From: Lepidonotus clava
Taxonomy: Eukaryota; Annelida; Polychaeta; Phyllodocida; Polynoidae
Length of the DNA: 64,000 bases
Assembly (NCBI GenBank): GCA_936440205.1
Contig: OW387145.1
Span: 29,701,075 to 29,765,074, forward strand
Direction of reading: 5' to 3'
Below the pieces are notes generated by a model. That model searched no databases. It was given only the letters and a program-made list of their open reading frames with translations, and was not told where the DNA came from. The position numbers were made by a program, and so were the translations under genes. This document shows positions 12,416 to 25,664 of this stretch, piece by piece (position 1 is the stretch's first letter; the number at the start of each line of letters is the position of its first letter).

Positions 12416-15149
12416 GCATGCATAGATACGTGCATACATATATCATGATATTGATCGCTTTGTCCAAATAATTCTATGCATCATGCTCTCAGGACAGAAT
12501 TGGGCATGCCATCCGGCATAAGTCATGGGTCACTTATTTTGTCACCTCTCCTTGCCTCGGTTTCAAGATGACCTTCAGGATCCAGAAGGTCACGGTAAAA
12601 GGAACCTAAAGGAAAAGTGCGGTCACTGGGGCGTGACCGTTGGTGCCGGCGAGATACTCAAAAACCATTTGAACCGTGAAAGTCGGCGGGACAGCAACTG
12701 ATCCGTTAGACGGTTGGAGGGATCTTTTTGTCGGAAGGTTAGAAAAGGAATAAAAACACCAAAAAGAACTTGGCAATAAATTTACGACTCAGAGGTTGTG
12801 TTTGTTACTTCCTAACCTAGATCTAGCGTTTTCCCGCTGGTGTAAGTTTCTGATAAATTGGATCTTTTTAACCTATTACGTACAAGCTATTCACAATCTT
12901 TACAAGTGCATGACGCTTACTAAAAAGACCTCTCATTAATCCTGAGTTCTATTCTTAGGTCTGAAAGACGGTCTTGGTAAACATAGTATGGCATACCGAC
13001 AACGTGGTCTTGGTCTTTAATGTGGTATAAGTAGAGCGCAAAATCTGTGTAAATACGTGTAGTGACAGACACACATAAATTAGCCAATCAGCTTTCACCA
13101 CTTAGGGGTCACGCTGATCTCTCCTCCCAGGGGCGAGCATTCCTTTAAAAAAAAAGAGAGAAAAAAAGAAGAATTGGGGAGGGGAGAGTTGTTTACTTGC
13201 AGTGGAAGGAAATGAGTGTGGTCTCGTAGCAATGGCTGGGCCGTCAGACCTGGATCAAGAAATAATTATACATTTTGAACGCTTGCATATTTTCGCAGTA
13301 CTAAAGTCTTGGACATTTTATTATGTTTTTCTGTATAATGTAATTATTTCTAAAAAGAAAAATGTAACTGGAAGAACATGTATTACTATGTGAAGTTGCT
13401 GAAATAAAAAAAATCTAATTTTGCCAATAGACCTAACGCGCACGTTAGTTTCACGGGACCATGCGAAAACTGATTTCTATCTCCCATATAGGCCTTTATA
13501 TATAATCAAATTAATTTTCCCATGTATTACCCTTTTTTTTCTCCAATAGTCCTAACCATTCATCCGATATGTGCTTGCTCGTGAGTTTATCAGCTGTGTT
13601 TTGGTGCAGGAAATGTCGTAAAGTTGGTTCCCATTGTCTGTTTTGGGTTTGAAATCACGACCTGGTACGTTGGTAAAGGATGGGTCGTGATGTCAAAAAC
13701 AACTGATACTCATGTAGTTTTCCCTTCTTTTACTATATATTACGTTTTCTATCAGTTTTGTCAAATTTATTACAGCTTCCGGACTGTGATTTTTTTAGCA
13801 GCGTAAATCTATTTACAAATAAGATTTCACGTAAGTTGAACACGTGAGTTGAAGTGGTTTGTATGATAAATGCATGTTCCCATGCTTATAATTAAATACC
13901 GGATTTGAAGGATGAATTCACTAGAGGACCACAGTAGGGCATATTTGAACAAGGCATAATAACCAAACCACATCTGCATTTTCGAATCCATGGTGCTCTG
14001 ATACTGCTTGAGCTATGATTTTATTGGGTCTTATAATAGCCTGTAGAGCCCTTTGAAACCGAGGGTATCGATTTATTTCGGGAAAGGTGAATGTCCTATG
14101 TCTTATCCTTGTAAACAGGCCTATATAACACTACACCCATAAACACATAGGAGTATCTCAAAGGCCATGCCAATAATCATTACAAGCATGGCTTTTGGGC
14201 TGCTCCTCATACTTATAACCACCCATTATCATCTTGACAATTATTCCTAAATAACATTCAAAAAACGATGGAGTGAGTTATAGCAATTGAAAATGGCAAT
14301 CATATTATCTTGATGATAATTGTAGGAGTGAGTAAACAGACCCCCATGTTGAGAGGGTTAAGCAGGGTATATCCCAAGGTAGACAAAACAGTGGGGCGAG
14401 TGCCAAAACCCCTCAGACTACCAGGTAAACACATCGCCAGCATCGTCAGCAAGGACAAAGAGGGGAGAAGGCAAAAACAAAAAAATCACCAATAATCATA
14501 AGAAAAAAAACACCCCAAAGAGGGGCCTTGATTAGCTTTTCGACTTTCGCTTTCCCCGAGAATCGACCTTGTGAAGCCGCCACAATGATCAATGCCTATA
14601 TTGGCGCTGAGCTAATTAGCCCTTTGATGGGGAGCAGCTCGGGAAGTGCTCAGGGCTGAGTGGGTGGGAGTGGGAAGAGTAATGGGTTTTGGTTGCTGGG
14701 GGCTCGGGGTGGTATTGGTTGCAGTGACCCCAGGGGGATATATGGGTCGGAACTGCAGGTGGGTGTGGGGGCCTCCTCCAGTGGGTGTGTGGGTGTGTGG
14801 GTGTGGGGGGGGGGTGCTCCTTCAGGGGGGGAGAGGTATATATATCTACAGGTATATCAGTACAGGTGTAGGCCTATATCAGTGATGATACCGCCTCATG
14901 CAGGGTACTGAGGGGTCATGCTGAGTGTGCAATAAAACACCAATTTACACCTGGTGATCAAAGGCAATGGAGGATTTGATTCAGGAGAGGGAAGAAATCA
15001 CTGTCCAACCAGCCCTTGAAATTCAGCGTGTAGGGGTCTTCATATAATATGCAGTCAGTAGTCTGAAAACAACTGGACATTCTTCATCTATACTGCAGCT
15101 TTTCAACATCTGCTTTTTACATAATGTTATATAATACTCTTTGTTGTTA
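12416..15149. other. Intergenic sequence with two compact GC-richer patches
   Basis: The patch 12480-12760 has repeated GGTCAC/GTGACC half-sites (AGAAGGTCACGG, GGTCACTGGGGCGTGACC). The patch 14520-14650 has GATTAG, CTAATTAG, CTTTGAT and a GAGCAGCTC motif. Then a G/T-rich GGGTGTGTGG stretch (14640-14850). No gene. Confidence 0.5.
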
Positions 15150-15365
15150 ATTTAAGGGAGATATACCTGCATGAAGATACATTAATAGGATACTAGCAGC
15201 CACTTCTCATTGTTGTGAACTACTCATCAATGTTGTGAAGTTTTTGGGAGATATCATTGCATAAAGATGCATATATAGAGGCAGATGCAATAAGCCATAC
15301 ATAGTTGTTGTGAATTGTGTGGAGAAGACATTGCATACAGATGCATTATAGGATGTTAACAACCA
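15150..15365. repeat. Degenerate tandem repeat, about 3 units of 75-90 bp
   Basis: Each unit has GGAGATAT(A/C)-TGCAT-AAGATGCAT, then ATAGGA or ATAGAG, then a TTGTTGTGAA(C/T/G) stretch. The units are strongly diverged, so the array is old. Confidence 0.6.
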
Positions 15366-18300
15366 CCTATACCGTCTGAAATAAAGGAGAGGTACGTGGA
15401 AGTTTGATTCAATTAAAGTTCAGTTGTAATTTCAGTGCAAGGAAGCTTATTAGTTCCATGATCATAAAACTTCAAGAACATTTCGCCACAATTGGCTCCT
15501 CCAGTGATATAAACCTGTCGTGTCTTAATTATATCATTAGAATGCATCCTGCAATCGATTTCACATAATATATTTAAGTATTCCGTCTTCAGGCCCATAC
15601 CACTTTCAAAGAAACGGATCTAATTAATTGCTTCCATATGGGAAATATGCGTAACCAAACGTCATCGCAATCAATATGGTAATAGGTATAATTCTAGATA
15701 CGCATTCTAGACTAGGGTTATGCATTATTACATCGGGTGCACATTCCAATTTGGTGATTGGTACCAATCAAAATAGCTTCGGTGTGACGTTCAACCACCT
15801 TGGCAAATGCAATTTAGGTAATGGGGAGTTTCAATGGTTGTGCAATCTTTATATCATTCTTGTACATAATTATGATTATCGGTATGATTATGTAACATTT
15901 CAATTGTATCAAATTATACATTTCAATTTTCCAAACGTTGAATGGGGATAACATAAAATAAGCAAACCGATCTAAAGCAATCATCTTAAATGACGCAGGC
16001 CTTTCAGTTCATAACGGCCTTTCCGTCTTCATCGCGTGAGTATTTGTGTACATTATCTATGCTACAATTGCTTTCTTTTAACAGCGCTGACTTCCTTCTT
16101 GCCAAGTCTCAAAATATGAAAATTGTACTTTTTGTCATTATTATCATACAGATCAACCTTACCATCTAATTTGAATAATGTAATATGGCACTTACCTGAC
16201 TGTTATCAAGTGGTCTTTGATGGGTTCTTGTCACTTTTACCGCGTTGGGTCCCTTAACAGTGCAGGAAACCTGTGTCTAGGCCACCCTTAAAAAGTTTGT
16301 TGCGATGGACTGCCCGACTGGGTATTTGATCGCCGAAGGAGATTTTATTATCTAGTGTTTTTCTTTTTTTCTATAATTCTTTAACATTTTTCTTAACTTT
16401 TTCACTTTCAATGTTGTTTTTCCCTTGCAAAAGATAGAATTTTTTGTAAATGTCAACCGCCTCAATGGCCATTTTCTCGGCTACTATACCTACCCCCAAA
16501 ACAATATTCTTTTTAAGTGTGGCCCCACGTTCACTTACCTGACCTGCTATGACCTCCCATAATTATCCGATATATCTCCCTTCATCCGTGCGACTTGTTA
16601 ATTGGAGTTGCTTAGGTGGTCATCATGTCCTCAGCACGCATTTAGTCCATATTGTTGTAATGAATAGCTTTTTTGTTCAAGTTTGTGACAGATTGATAAT
16701 CCGGGGAAACATGCTCTCTTCAGAGACAACGAGGGCTTTACTGACCACTGGTCACTTGCAGTGAGGTCACAAGGGGGAAATGTCTACCTAAAATTATCAA
16801 ACGACTCAATGACCCTTTTGCCCTTTCGGATGGCCTGTTCGATCTTTAGCACCGCAATTGTTACTGAAATAGATATGAGAGTGACCTTTCCGATATAGTG
16901 GTTTAACTGTCAAGTAGTGGTCAGCAATGATCACTGGTCAATTGCCCCCCAAAGATTCTATGTAAATCAAAGGGTCACTGGTATAATATTGAGAAAGGCA
17001 GGGTATGGATATATTCGATATATTTGACTATTATATTTAATATTTCCTATATGACCTCGACAAAGTTATAGCAATATCATAAAGCATGCGCAGGCATTAT
17101 GAAAGCGATAGCCAAAGAAAATAATATGTTAACGAAAATATGTAAATCATTGGAAATGATCTTTTTTTTAATTTTCTTACAATGTTAACCTTAATCGTCA
17201 CTGAACTTCTGGTTTACTTTTTTCCGTAAAAAAAAAGGTTGAAAAGGGATGACTGTACATTATACATGTGTTGCACAGTTCGGGAAGCCCACCCACGGCA
17301 CGACAGAACCCCATATGTGACCCTGCCGAGAGGGGGGGTCACATTGCATCATGCCCACGTGCATTATTTCCATCTAATTTTCTGCTGACCTCAGCGATTC
17401 TGCTAAGCCTGAGCTTTCAGTTGTACCTGGCCAAATGTCATATTCCAGGGCCCGGATAAAAGTGTCATTTTACCCAATATTCTTCCTGAGAATTATGTTA
17501 TAGAAAATGCACATTCTGCATAATTTTTTCAGGGATAACACGGTTGTATGTTAGACAGACTTCAGTGGTTTCAGTGTTTGTTATTAAACAGTTGACTACA
17601 AGGCAGACCGCCATGCATGATTTGAGTCTATTTGTTTTAATTATTAACCCGGGAGCGGGTCCAGGAATTCAAAGGGGATCCACATTATATCTTAACCTCT
17701 AAGAAATCAAAACAGTGGAAATCCTTGAACACGAATGCAGCAGTATTCCCCCTTCATGGGTTTTGGTATCAGCCAAAAGGAAAAAGCGGAAGGGAGAGGG
17801 TTAGCCCCGCCCCCACACCCCCTAAGATAACAACAATTTTCGGCAATTTTGGCCAGAATTGTATGCTGGAACCCCTTTAGATCTACTTGGAAAATTTTCA
17901 GATGTACCTATAGAACCCCATTGGGGGAACCCCATCAGTTTTTGGGGCTGGGTATGTCCCTGCATTCAACGACCTTAATTTTTTCCCCCAATGACTTATA
18001 TTTTTAAACTCAGTATCACCATCTTGGCTCACACACCAGCCCCTCGCACCAGGGGGTGATCAAAAGGAGGCAGACGTTGCTAAATAAAACGTCGCCGACA
18101 CGACACGACCTGGAGGAGGGGGGGGGGGCGTCACACGTCAAAACCACGCCCCTCCCTCCCTGGGCGAATCCTGCTGACCTCATCAACTTTGGAAAAGGAG
18201 CCACTCGTGTGCAGAGACAAAGACACAGAAAGCGGGGTAAAAGGCGAGGAAAAAGGCGAGCAGCTCGGTACAGACCAAGGAGCAGATGATTGAGGAGACT

Positions 18301-19984
18301 GGGGATCCACTTTCTTCATTGTGGGAGCAGCTCCAAGCGAGCAGCTCTGAGCATCGGGTCGTTGGTGAAGGACGGGGGGATACTGGGGGAGGGGGCCTTA
18401 GCATTGAAGAGGGCACCTGCTGCAAGACTGCAGACAGAACGTTTTAATTTAGATGTTTTCTGGATTTGGTTTTCTTAATTCCTTTTGGGCTGGGATCAGG
18501 AATGCAAGTACGATGTCAAAACGGTGGTCGTTTACAGATTGAAAGGACGTTTTAGAAACTCTGACGTGGCGGTCGCTGTTATCCCATCTCTTTTCTAGGT
18601 TATTTGTCAATAAAAAGAATGCTACCACGATGAACCTTTATTATACATTTAGTTTTCCGTTTGAGTGGAAAGACTGCCAATACGTTAACGCACCCAGATT
18701 TAGCTCGTTTCAACCACAGATCAAAATCTTACGTAGCCTTTTCAGTTATTGAGTAAAAACTTTTGTATTAAAATAAATAACATTCACATTTTTTTCCCAG
18801 TAAAAGAATGGTGACAATTAAAATGACAGCCAAATAACGTATCAGACTATGATGAACACCCTCGAGATAACAAAAAATAAGGGGTCATGCTTTATTTTTG
18901 CAGTGGGAACCCACTTCACGTCCACCCTACTGGAGGAGTGCCACCCTAATCTCCCCCCTGGAGGAGCCAGGCCTCAAGCCGAGAAAAATACCCTGTCAGA
19001 TGGGGCCTGAGAGCGGCAAGACGGATGGGTGCAGGGTTGTGTGGCGGGTAATTTACCCGAGAGATAATCAGGGAGCTGCAATGGTAAGTGTATAAAAACG
19101 ACGAGAACGAATCGTCTGATCAAGGGAGACCAAGGACTTTTTTCCGTAGTTTAAATCCTGGGTTCCTTCTCTGTCGTATATCTATATTGAGGAGGGGCTC
19201 TAAAGTATGATAGTGTATCTTGATGTGCTTAAGCTCGAAGAGTTGGGTTTAATGCATGAATGAATGATAAGCGGATTCTTTTTTGTTATTATGTCCGTAG
19301 AATTTAATTAAGGATAAAATATCACGATTGAATAAATCCCGACCTATTAATTTAATTTCCCAAATCGAATTCTCACTATTGATGACGATTCATTCTCTGT
19401 TTTAATACTCCCGCAGATTAGACTATGATAGATTCTTGAACAATTGCAGATATGCAGATTCCGATTTTCCAGTAATTAAAAACATTCAAATATTAAGCTA
19501 TGCGTGAATTTGGCGTCAGTATAATGCAATTACATCCCTAAATGCAAACATTTTTGAGCATATATATTTTTTCTTTTGCCTTTTTAATCATAAATCTGAA
19601 CGAAATTCATCACTTTTTTTTTAAAAATTACATTATTCTTCCTAACATATTTTCTCAGGCATGTAAGTTATGGAAAGTCATTTCCGCGGAAAAATAATAA
19701 AATTGCTTGAAGACAGATATAAACCTTATTTCTGAGGAGGTAAACTTTCACACTTTTTACATTTCTGACAAAAAAAATCAAGGGATCCCCCAACCCCCCT
19801 ATAGAAAAAACATTTTCTCCTCTGATTTGGACGAATCTAAAAATTGGTCTGAAAACTTTTTAAAATGCAGAATTCCGCATTTCCGCGAAAGTCTTACATG
19901 CCTGCTTCTAGGTTATTCTGCTCCGTTGTAGATTCTATCTGTGTTCTTAGAACAATAACGAAGGAGAGACAACAAGGACAACAT
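15366..19984. other. Intergenic sequence downstream of the MXD transcript
   Basis: AT-rich, with a GC-richer part at 18040-19090 carrying three GAGCAGCTC motifs (18258, 18325, 18339) and two TGGAGGAG motifs (18929, 18954). Open frames there are short and overlap in many frames. No gene is supported. Confidence 0.5.
17650..17962. mobile_element. Possible diverged MITE of the CAGGGGCGGATCC family
   Basis: CGGGAGCGGGTCCAGG at the left and GGTATGTCCCTG at the right look like decayed ends of the same family, and the interior has the typical GCCCCGCCCCCACACCCCC tract. No target-site duplication is preserved (TAACC against CATTC), so the limits are tentative. Confidence 0.35.
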
Positions 19985-20009
19985 TTTCATTTTTGTACAT
20001 GAAATAGAA

Positions 20010-20015
20010 TTTATT
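20010..20015 (-). terminator. Distal polyadenylation signal AATAAA (minus strand)
   Basis: The plus strand reads TTTATT here, AATAAA on the minus strand. Downstream in transcript order comes TGTACAAAAATG and then a U/GU-rich stretch (TTGTCCTTGTTGTCTCTCC) 25-45 nt from the hexamer, the usual layout of a cleavage site with its downstream element. A Pumilio-type element lies about 50 nt upstream. It is the best candidate end for the MXD transcript; cleavage would fall near 19985-19995. Confidence 0.6.
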
Positions 20016-20065
20016 TCTGAGTTCAATGAGAACTTATGAACAATGAATAATATTATGAGAGAAAG

Positions 20066-20073
20066 TATGTACA
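20066..20073 (-). promoter_or_regulatory. Pumilio-type element TGTACATA near the poly(A) site
   Basis: The minus strand matches the Pumilio recognition element UGUANAUA exactly, about 50 nt upstream of the AATAAA at 20010. It is one of seven exact matches in the presumed 3' UTR; the others are at 21910, 25267, 25627, 26976, 27075 and 27137, all in sense orientation. Binding is inferred from the motif only. Confidence 0.35.
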
Positions 20074-20089
20074 AGGTGGACAATGTCAT

Positions 20090-20110
20090 ATATATATATA
20101 TTTATATAGT
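20090..20110. repeat. Short (TA)n tract
   Basis: About eight TA steps just upstream, in transcript order, of the distal poly(A) site. Confidence 0.8.
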
Positions 20111-20623
20111 TAATGTTTGGGGCACATCATGCGGTGGCCATGCGTATATCACTAAGATGACCAATACCACGGCACGGCAGTCTGCCCTAAATGTTTTCTT
20201 GTAGTCTACACAGATTTATATATACTGGTACATTATGTGTTGCCACAATGGTAGTGTTCTGGCCTTGGGCCCTCTTCGCGTCACCTACCATACACGTGCA
20301 GTGGTAGACGAACGAATGACGCTACTACGTCATTCTGACGTCACAATCATGCTACATTATATTAATATATAACCACATCCATTCTGCATGGAGCCTCAGC
20401 CTGCGGGAACTTAAAATGTGTTGTTATTTGTGTGTGTGTTTTTTTTCTCTAGTAAAGACACCAACATCTAGGCTCCGCATCACCATCTTCTTACCCACAG
20501 AAAATGTACACTCATGCATCTCATTCATTGTGAAAATTATAAAACAATCATCGCAACATTTAGAATGAATAATTGTGTTAAAAACCATTTTCGGTTATTT
20601 CATTTTTATCATCAACATTGTCA

Positions 20624-20629
20624 TTTATT
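20624..20629 (-). terminator. Alternative AATAAA polyadenylation hexamer (minus strand)
   Basis: TTTATT on the plus strand within an ATT/ATC-rich stretch. The downstream region on the minus strand is A/T-rich without a clear GU-rich element, so it is weaker than the site at 20010. It could serve a slightly shorter transcript. Confidence 0.3.
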
Positions 20630-23600
20630 ATTATCATCATCATTAGTCGCTTTTGTAAAACTAGTTATTTCTTTCGAATGTAAAATAACTTATTAGGCTT
20701 ACAACGAACCATCAATGGAATGGGCAAAAATGCACATTTGGTGAAAGAAATAACTTGTAACAATAGTCGTAGTGACATAAGGCTAAAAGCATTCGAAGGT
20801 GAAGGCCCAAGTGCCCAGCCAAGACAGTGTTAAGCATTAAGGTAATTGGCAGCGGACCGAACATGTACAACACAGAAAGTTCTGACGTCATCACTAAGGG
20901 TGCCCTCATTGTTGTGACGTCAACACCAATACTGATGACGTCTACAGATTTTGTAGTTTGCAGACATTCACACCACAAAGGAGAATTCCAGATGGCAGAT
21001 TGGTTGTACTCCTTGCTCTTATTTGTGCTTCTCTCTCCGTGTATTGATATACAACTTCTCAACTGTCTACATAGCACCATTGGGCAAATTTCTTTAATTC
21101 TCCTCAAACCAGTTGTCTCTTTTAATAGTGATCACCCTGATGCGTACGCTGTTTTGTCGGTAGGCATCGTGTTTCTTTCATACATTGGTTAATATAGTCA
21201 TTTCCTTGGGACAAAAATCAATGTGTTTTTTTTCTCTGTACATTTTTTTATGATCCGTCACTAGCGATGTGTATACCCGTGATACCTTGTTTGTATTAAA
21301 TCTTAATAAAACTTTGTAATTTACATAACAAGTGAAATCAATGTTCCACATATAACAGTTTTTCAAAGGTGAGAAAACAACAGCCACAGGAGGGCCAAGA
21401 CCAATAATGTTCCTGTGTTTTTTTCCTTTCAGGATTTCTTCCTGAAAAAGTTACTGGACAGAGGCAATAAAAAATGTGATTTGTAGCAATGGCCCCAAAA
21501 TTCAATTCCTAGTCACTCTCGCAATATATACCAGTACATACATGTACCTGACTGACATAACAACAAGTGACCACGCCCCCCAAACCCAGGTTTTACAACC
21601 CCAATCTCATTCTATACAGAGTTGGCTTCAATTCACAGCTTGTAGCTTAATTTCATGAATTTGATGGATTTTTCTTCTCTGAGAAACAATAATGATAATA
21701 CATTTGGCCATTTTAACTTTTGTTAAATGAGTACAGTTTATGAATAATTCAACCAATACTTTGTAAGTGGATTCTTTGAAAAATAACCAGTGTGACACCT
21801 TATACATTGGAATTTGACCTGGATTTCTTTTGGTCTAAGTGCTTCTTTTTTTTCCTGTTGGAGCGAGATCCTAAATCAGTCCTTGTGGACCCTGTAAAGT
21901 ACATCTTCATATATACAAAAGACTTGGTTAACCACTTACCAAAATAAACAGTGGATACACTTGATTACAATTATACCATTTTTTCAGTACTTTGACTTCA
22001 ATACTGTGTACCGCACCCGTATTGCCAACAACAAACCTTAAATGTCTGTAGGTATAGTTAGTCATTATACAAGATCTGGCTCGAAACACCACAAAATATA
22101 TATCTCTCTATATATTTTATCATAAAGTAAGCACTGTGCCCTGAAGGACTGTATGTACTTCCATTAATATCAAATAGGGGAGCCTCTGATCATATCATGA
22201 AGGAAGAGTATGTTTTTCGTCCTCTAATGGATTTCAAGAATCACACAGCCAAGACTGATAAACAGTTTTTTTTTGTTTCACTCATGAATATCAGTCTTGT
22301 ATTGTAGTATCAGTCATACTAACAGGTACTGTTCTTTGGACACAAATAGAAGCTCACAGGCTTGGGGTTGGTACCCCCTCCACAGCCTGGGTGCTGCAGA
22401 ATCTAACAAAATATAAACCTGTTCCCTGTGGTGTGGTATTATTATTATTTTTATATTATTACAGTCAAGGTAAGGCTTCCAACAGCTTTGATACAAGGAC
22501 TTGATGTCAGCCAAGGTTTCTAAGACTCCTGAGATAAGGTACTGATTACATTGTCAGATGGCATGTGACAAGGTGTTGTATTCAGAATAATATTGGCATC
22601 GTAAAATGGATGTCCACTGAGTTGACACGTCTCTCATGGATGATAAGAAGCTGGAGCAACAGGCTCATAAAAAGGTACGGCTAATGTAACGCGTAATCTT
22701 GGTATCATTAATCTTGCAATCAAAAGAACTCTTTTCTCTGATACTCTGATAAAAGTACCCCTTTTAACTGATGAAGCACAGGACATGTCTCCGAGTATAA
22801 TATAACGATTATCTGTATTTTGGGGCCACTGCTACATCAACAAAACACAAACAAAAGATAAAAAAAAGAAAGATAATGAATAGAAATGAGATAAGCAGCA
22901 TTGTGTGCCCACAGGACTGTCCGCGGGGCGGTAGTTAGTAGCCCCCAAATGGAAGAAACGATAACATGTACGGGCAACTCTACATATCAAGATATTATTG
23001 TAAGGTTCCGATGTGCTCCACACTTGTATGCCCAGTGCCTACCACGCTGGTTTCTCCCTTCCTATATAAATTGAGCTCTGCTATTGAAAAGGCGCAGCAA
23101 TTGTGTTTTTTACTAAATAAAGTGTCATTTTGTTTCTTTTTCATATTAAGCTTATCAAAACATAATGGTTCGTCTCGTGCCTCGCGTGCTATGAATGCTC
23201 TTGATGAAAAACCATATTTTTACTATTTTAAAAAAATAATCAATAGTTAGGAAGGACAAAGTAAACTCATGTTGCATGATAACAAACCAGCCCACTTTAG
23301 TAAATGATTAAACATTGTTGTTTCCCAAGATACTGCTTATCTGAGTTGGAACTTGAAAGTTTTGATCTCATCTAGAATTCACCACACATTTGGCTACGTG
23401 GACAGATCACCTGGCACCAGGGCCTACACCTGTGTCTGGGGTGGAGCTAGGGGCCCTCCAGGGTGTCCCTGGAGGACCTTACCTTTTTACATAACTCCAG
23501 GCCCTTTGTGATATTAATAATTATACAGGTGAGGTTGGTGCCTATGAATGCGTAGAGCGGCAGCAGACAAGTCTTACTGGACACAAAGACACTCACACGA

Positions 23601-25550
23601 CAAGACGGGCGAAGACGCGACACGAGTCGGGTCGTTGGAATAGGGATTTTGTGCTGACACCATGTGGCGAGTGGTAGTAAGATGACTTTGGTCCTTTGAG
23701 ATCAACTAATGACAATAACAACATAAAATTTTCCAAGGAAAAAACAAATCAATGGAACCCTAAATACTGAATGATGGTGATCTTAGGTTACATTCTCAAA
23801 CACCATGCACATTGCCTTTGATAGAAATGCTTTTACCCAATTTGCAATTTTCAATTCACTGCTTTTGCTTATGTTTCCAAAACTCTTGTGTCACCCAAAC
23901 TATGTATGCATTTGTTCTTATGGCACTGATGACATTTTAGATGTGACGCGTGACTTTTTAAGGGTTAGGGAGGACTGGTGACCTAAGATGTTATCAAAGC
24001 ACTGGTAACTTCAGTACTTTGTGCTGCCACTATATAGTACAATATATGATGGAATTGACTAAAGTAACTCCCATTTTGATCACATGCTGAGCACAGAGAC
24101 AGGGTTGTTAACATTTACCCTTTTGGACGCTGGCAACGGTTATTTGCTTTTATCTGCTGTTTCTTTGACTTTTACAACATCAAACATTCAAATCAGACAC
24201 AAGTCTTTTGACCTCACTCTCAGGACTTCAAGATTGGAGTTTCACATCAAGGACAGCTGATATGGTTTGCCGTTAAGACCTGATTGTGCACCAAGGTGTC
24301 AGATACATTGAATATTCCATTTTTACCCCTTTTATGTTTGATGACAGTTTACTGTAACACTCACACGTCCATTCTTTCTGCTGGAGAACAGTTACAGTTT
24401 GCATACTTGGCGTGCCTTCTGGTTCAGAATCATTAAAGCTTAGGCCACAAACCAACCTTCACAAAAATGATCATAGGTTTGGTGAACGAATTGTAATCAC
24501 TCTTAAATCACGAGCACAAGTCTTAGCAATGACAGCTTGCTAAGACACCCTTAGAGAATCAGATTGTGCCATATTGTGTAGCTTTTGTAGTCACATGTGA
24601 CAGGGTGAACATTATCAACGATGGTGCTTTTGTTTTTTAAGCAGTTTGCTTTCTGCGTAGGATTTTGTTGTTTACAAACTAATACTTATTAGGAGGCAAT
24701 GCACATGCTCCCGGTCTTTGTCCTTCATTAAAGAATTAAGGATTAGTGGGATAACTTATAATTACTCAACAAGGGGTGTACACTTATAAATGTAGCAGAA
24801 CTTATTACAATCTCTGATGTCACTGGGATTTCGGGAAAAGGGAATTAATGATCAGAAATAATAAACACTAACAACCACAACTTGGTCCAATACTACGTAT
24901 TGTCTCCTGTTGTCATTTAGTACTCTTTGAGCGAAGTATTCTTTGGCAGCAACTCCACAGACAGACTACTCTGATGATCTGACCAAAGTATGTGTTTTTG
25001 TCTCTGTCTAAACAACATCCAAGTGTAAGAGCCACCAATGTAAAAATACAAGCAGGACTTTCACGGGTTAGGAAGATTGATGGAACTAAACCCTACTGTG
25101 AGAATGCATATGGGATGGCATCCTCTTTATGTAGGGGGTAAGTAACCATATTCTACCCAACAGCTGCTAATACCTAATACATAGCCCAGCCACCATATGA
25201 AATCAGGGATGTATCCTCCTATGGCCATAGCATATTGGGATAAGAGAATATCCCCTGAACCCATATTATTTACAGGGCACATATTACAGCCACAGGGTGG
25301 TTTAGGGGTCTGGGAGCTCTGGCCATCATGCCCGAAGCAGCCACGGAGACTTTCAACCTGTTAATACATTCTAGCTTGGCGACTTTTGGCAGGAAATTCA
25401 GGAGAAAACATTCGGACAACCTAATATGAAACACATTGGACTACTTATCAACTATTAATTCTTGATTGGTTTCTTCACTTGTGGCAGTGTTCACACATAC
25501 GGTGTACCAGAAGTGGCAAACCAGTAGAACAACCACTACTCGCGAAGACC

Positions 25551-25664
25551 CGTTCTGCTGGGCGTATTCCGACCAGTTAGACTGCTAGGTTCTAGCGTCG
25601 ATGAAAAATAAATTAAAAATGTACAATATATACATCCAACTGGCCATAGACACCCAGCAGAACG
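25551..25664. repeat. Imperfect inverted repeat, 114 bp
   Basis: CGTTCTGCTGGG (25551-25562) is perfectly complementary to CCCAGCAGAACG (25653-25664). After unpaired 10/9-nt stretches, CCAGTT (25573-25578) pairs with AACTGG (25638-25643), leaving a 59-nt AT-rich loop that contains a Pumilio-type element at 25627. No clear target-site duplication flanks it, so I do not call it a transposon. In the presumed 3' UTR it would form a long stem-loop in RNA. Confidence 0.7.

Noticed and set aside
20712-21192. Two overlapping frames of 131 and 121 codons on opposite strands
   Set aside because: No recognisable protein; they mirror each other and lie in the presumed 3' UTR.
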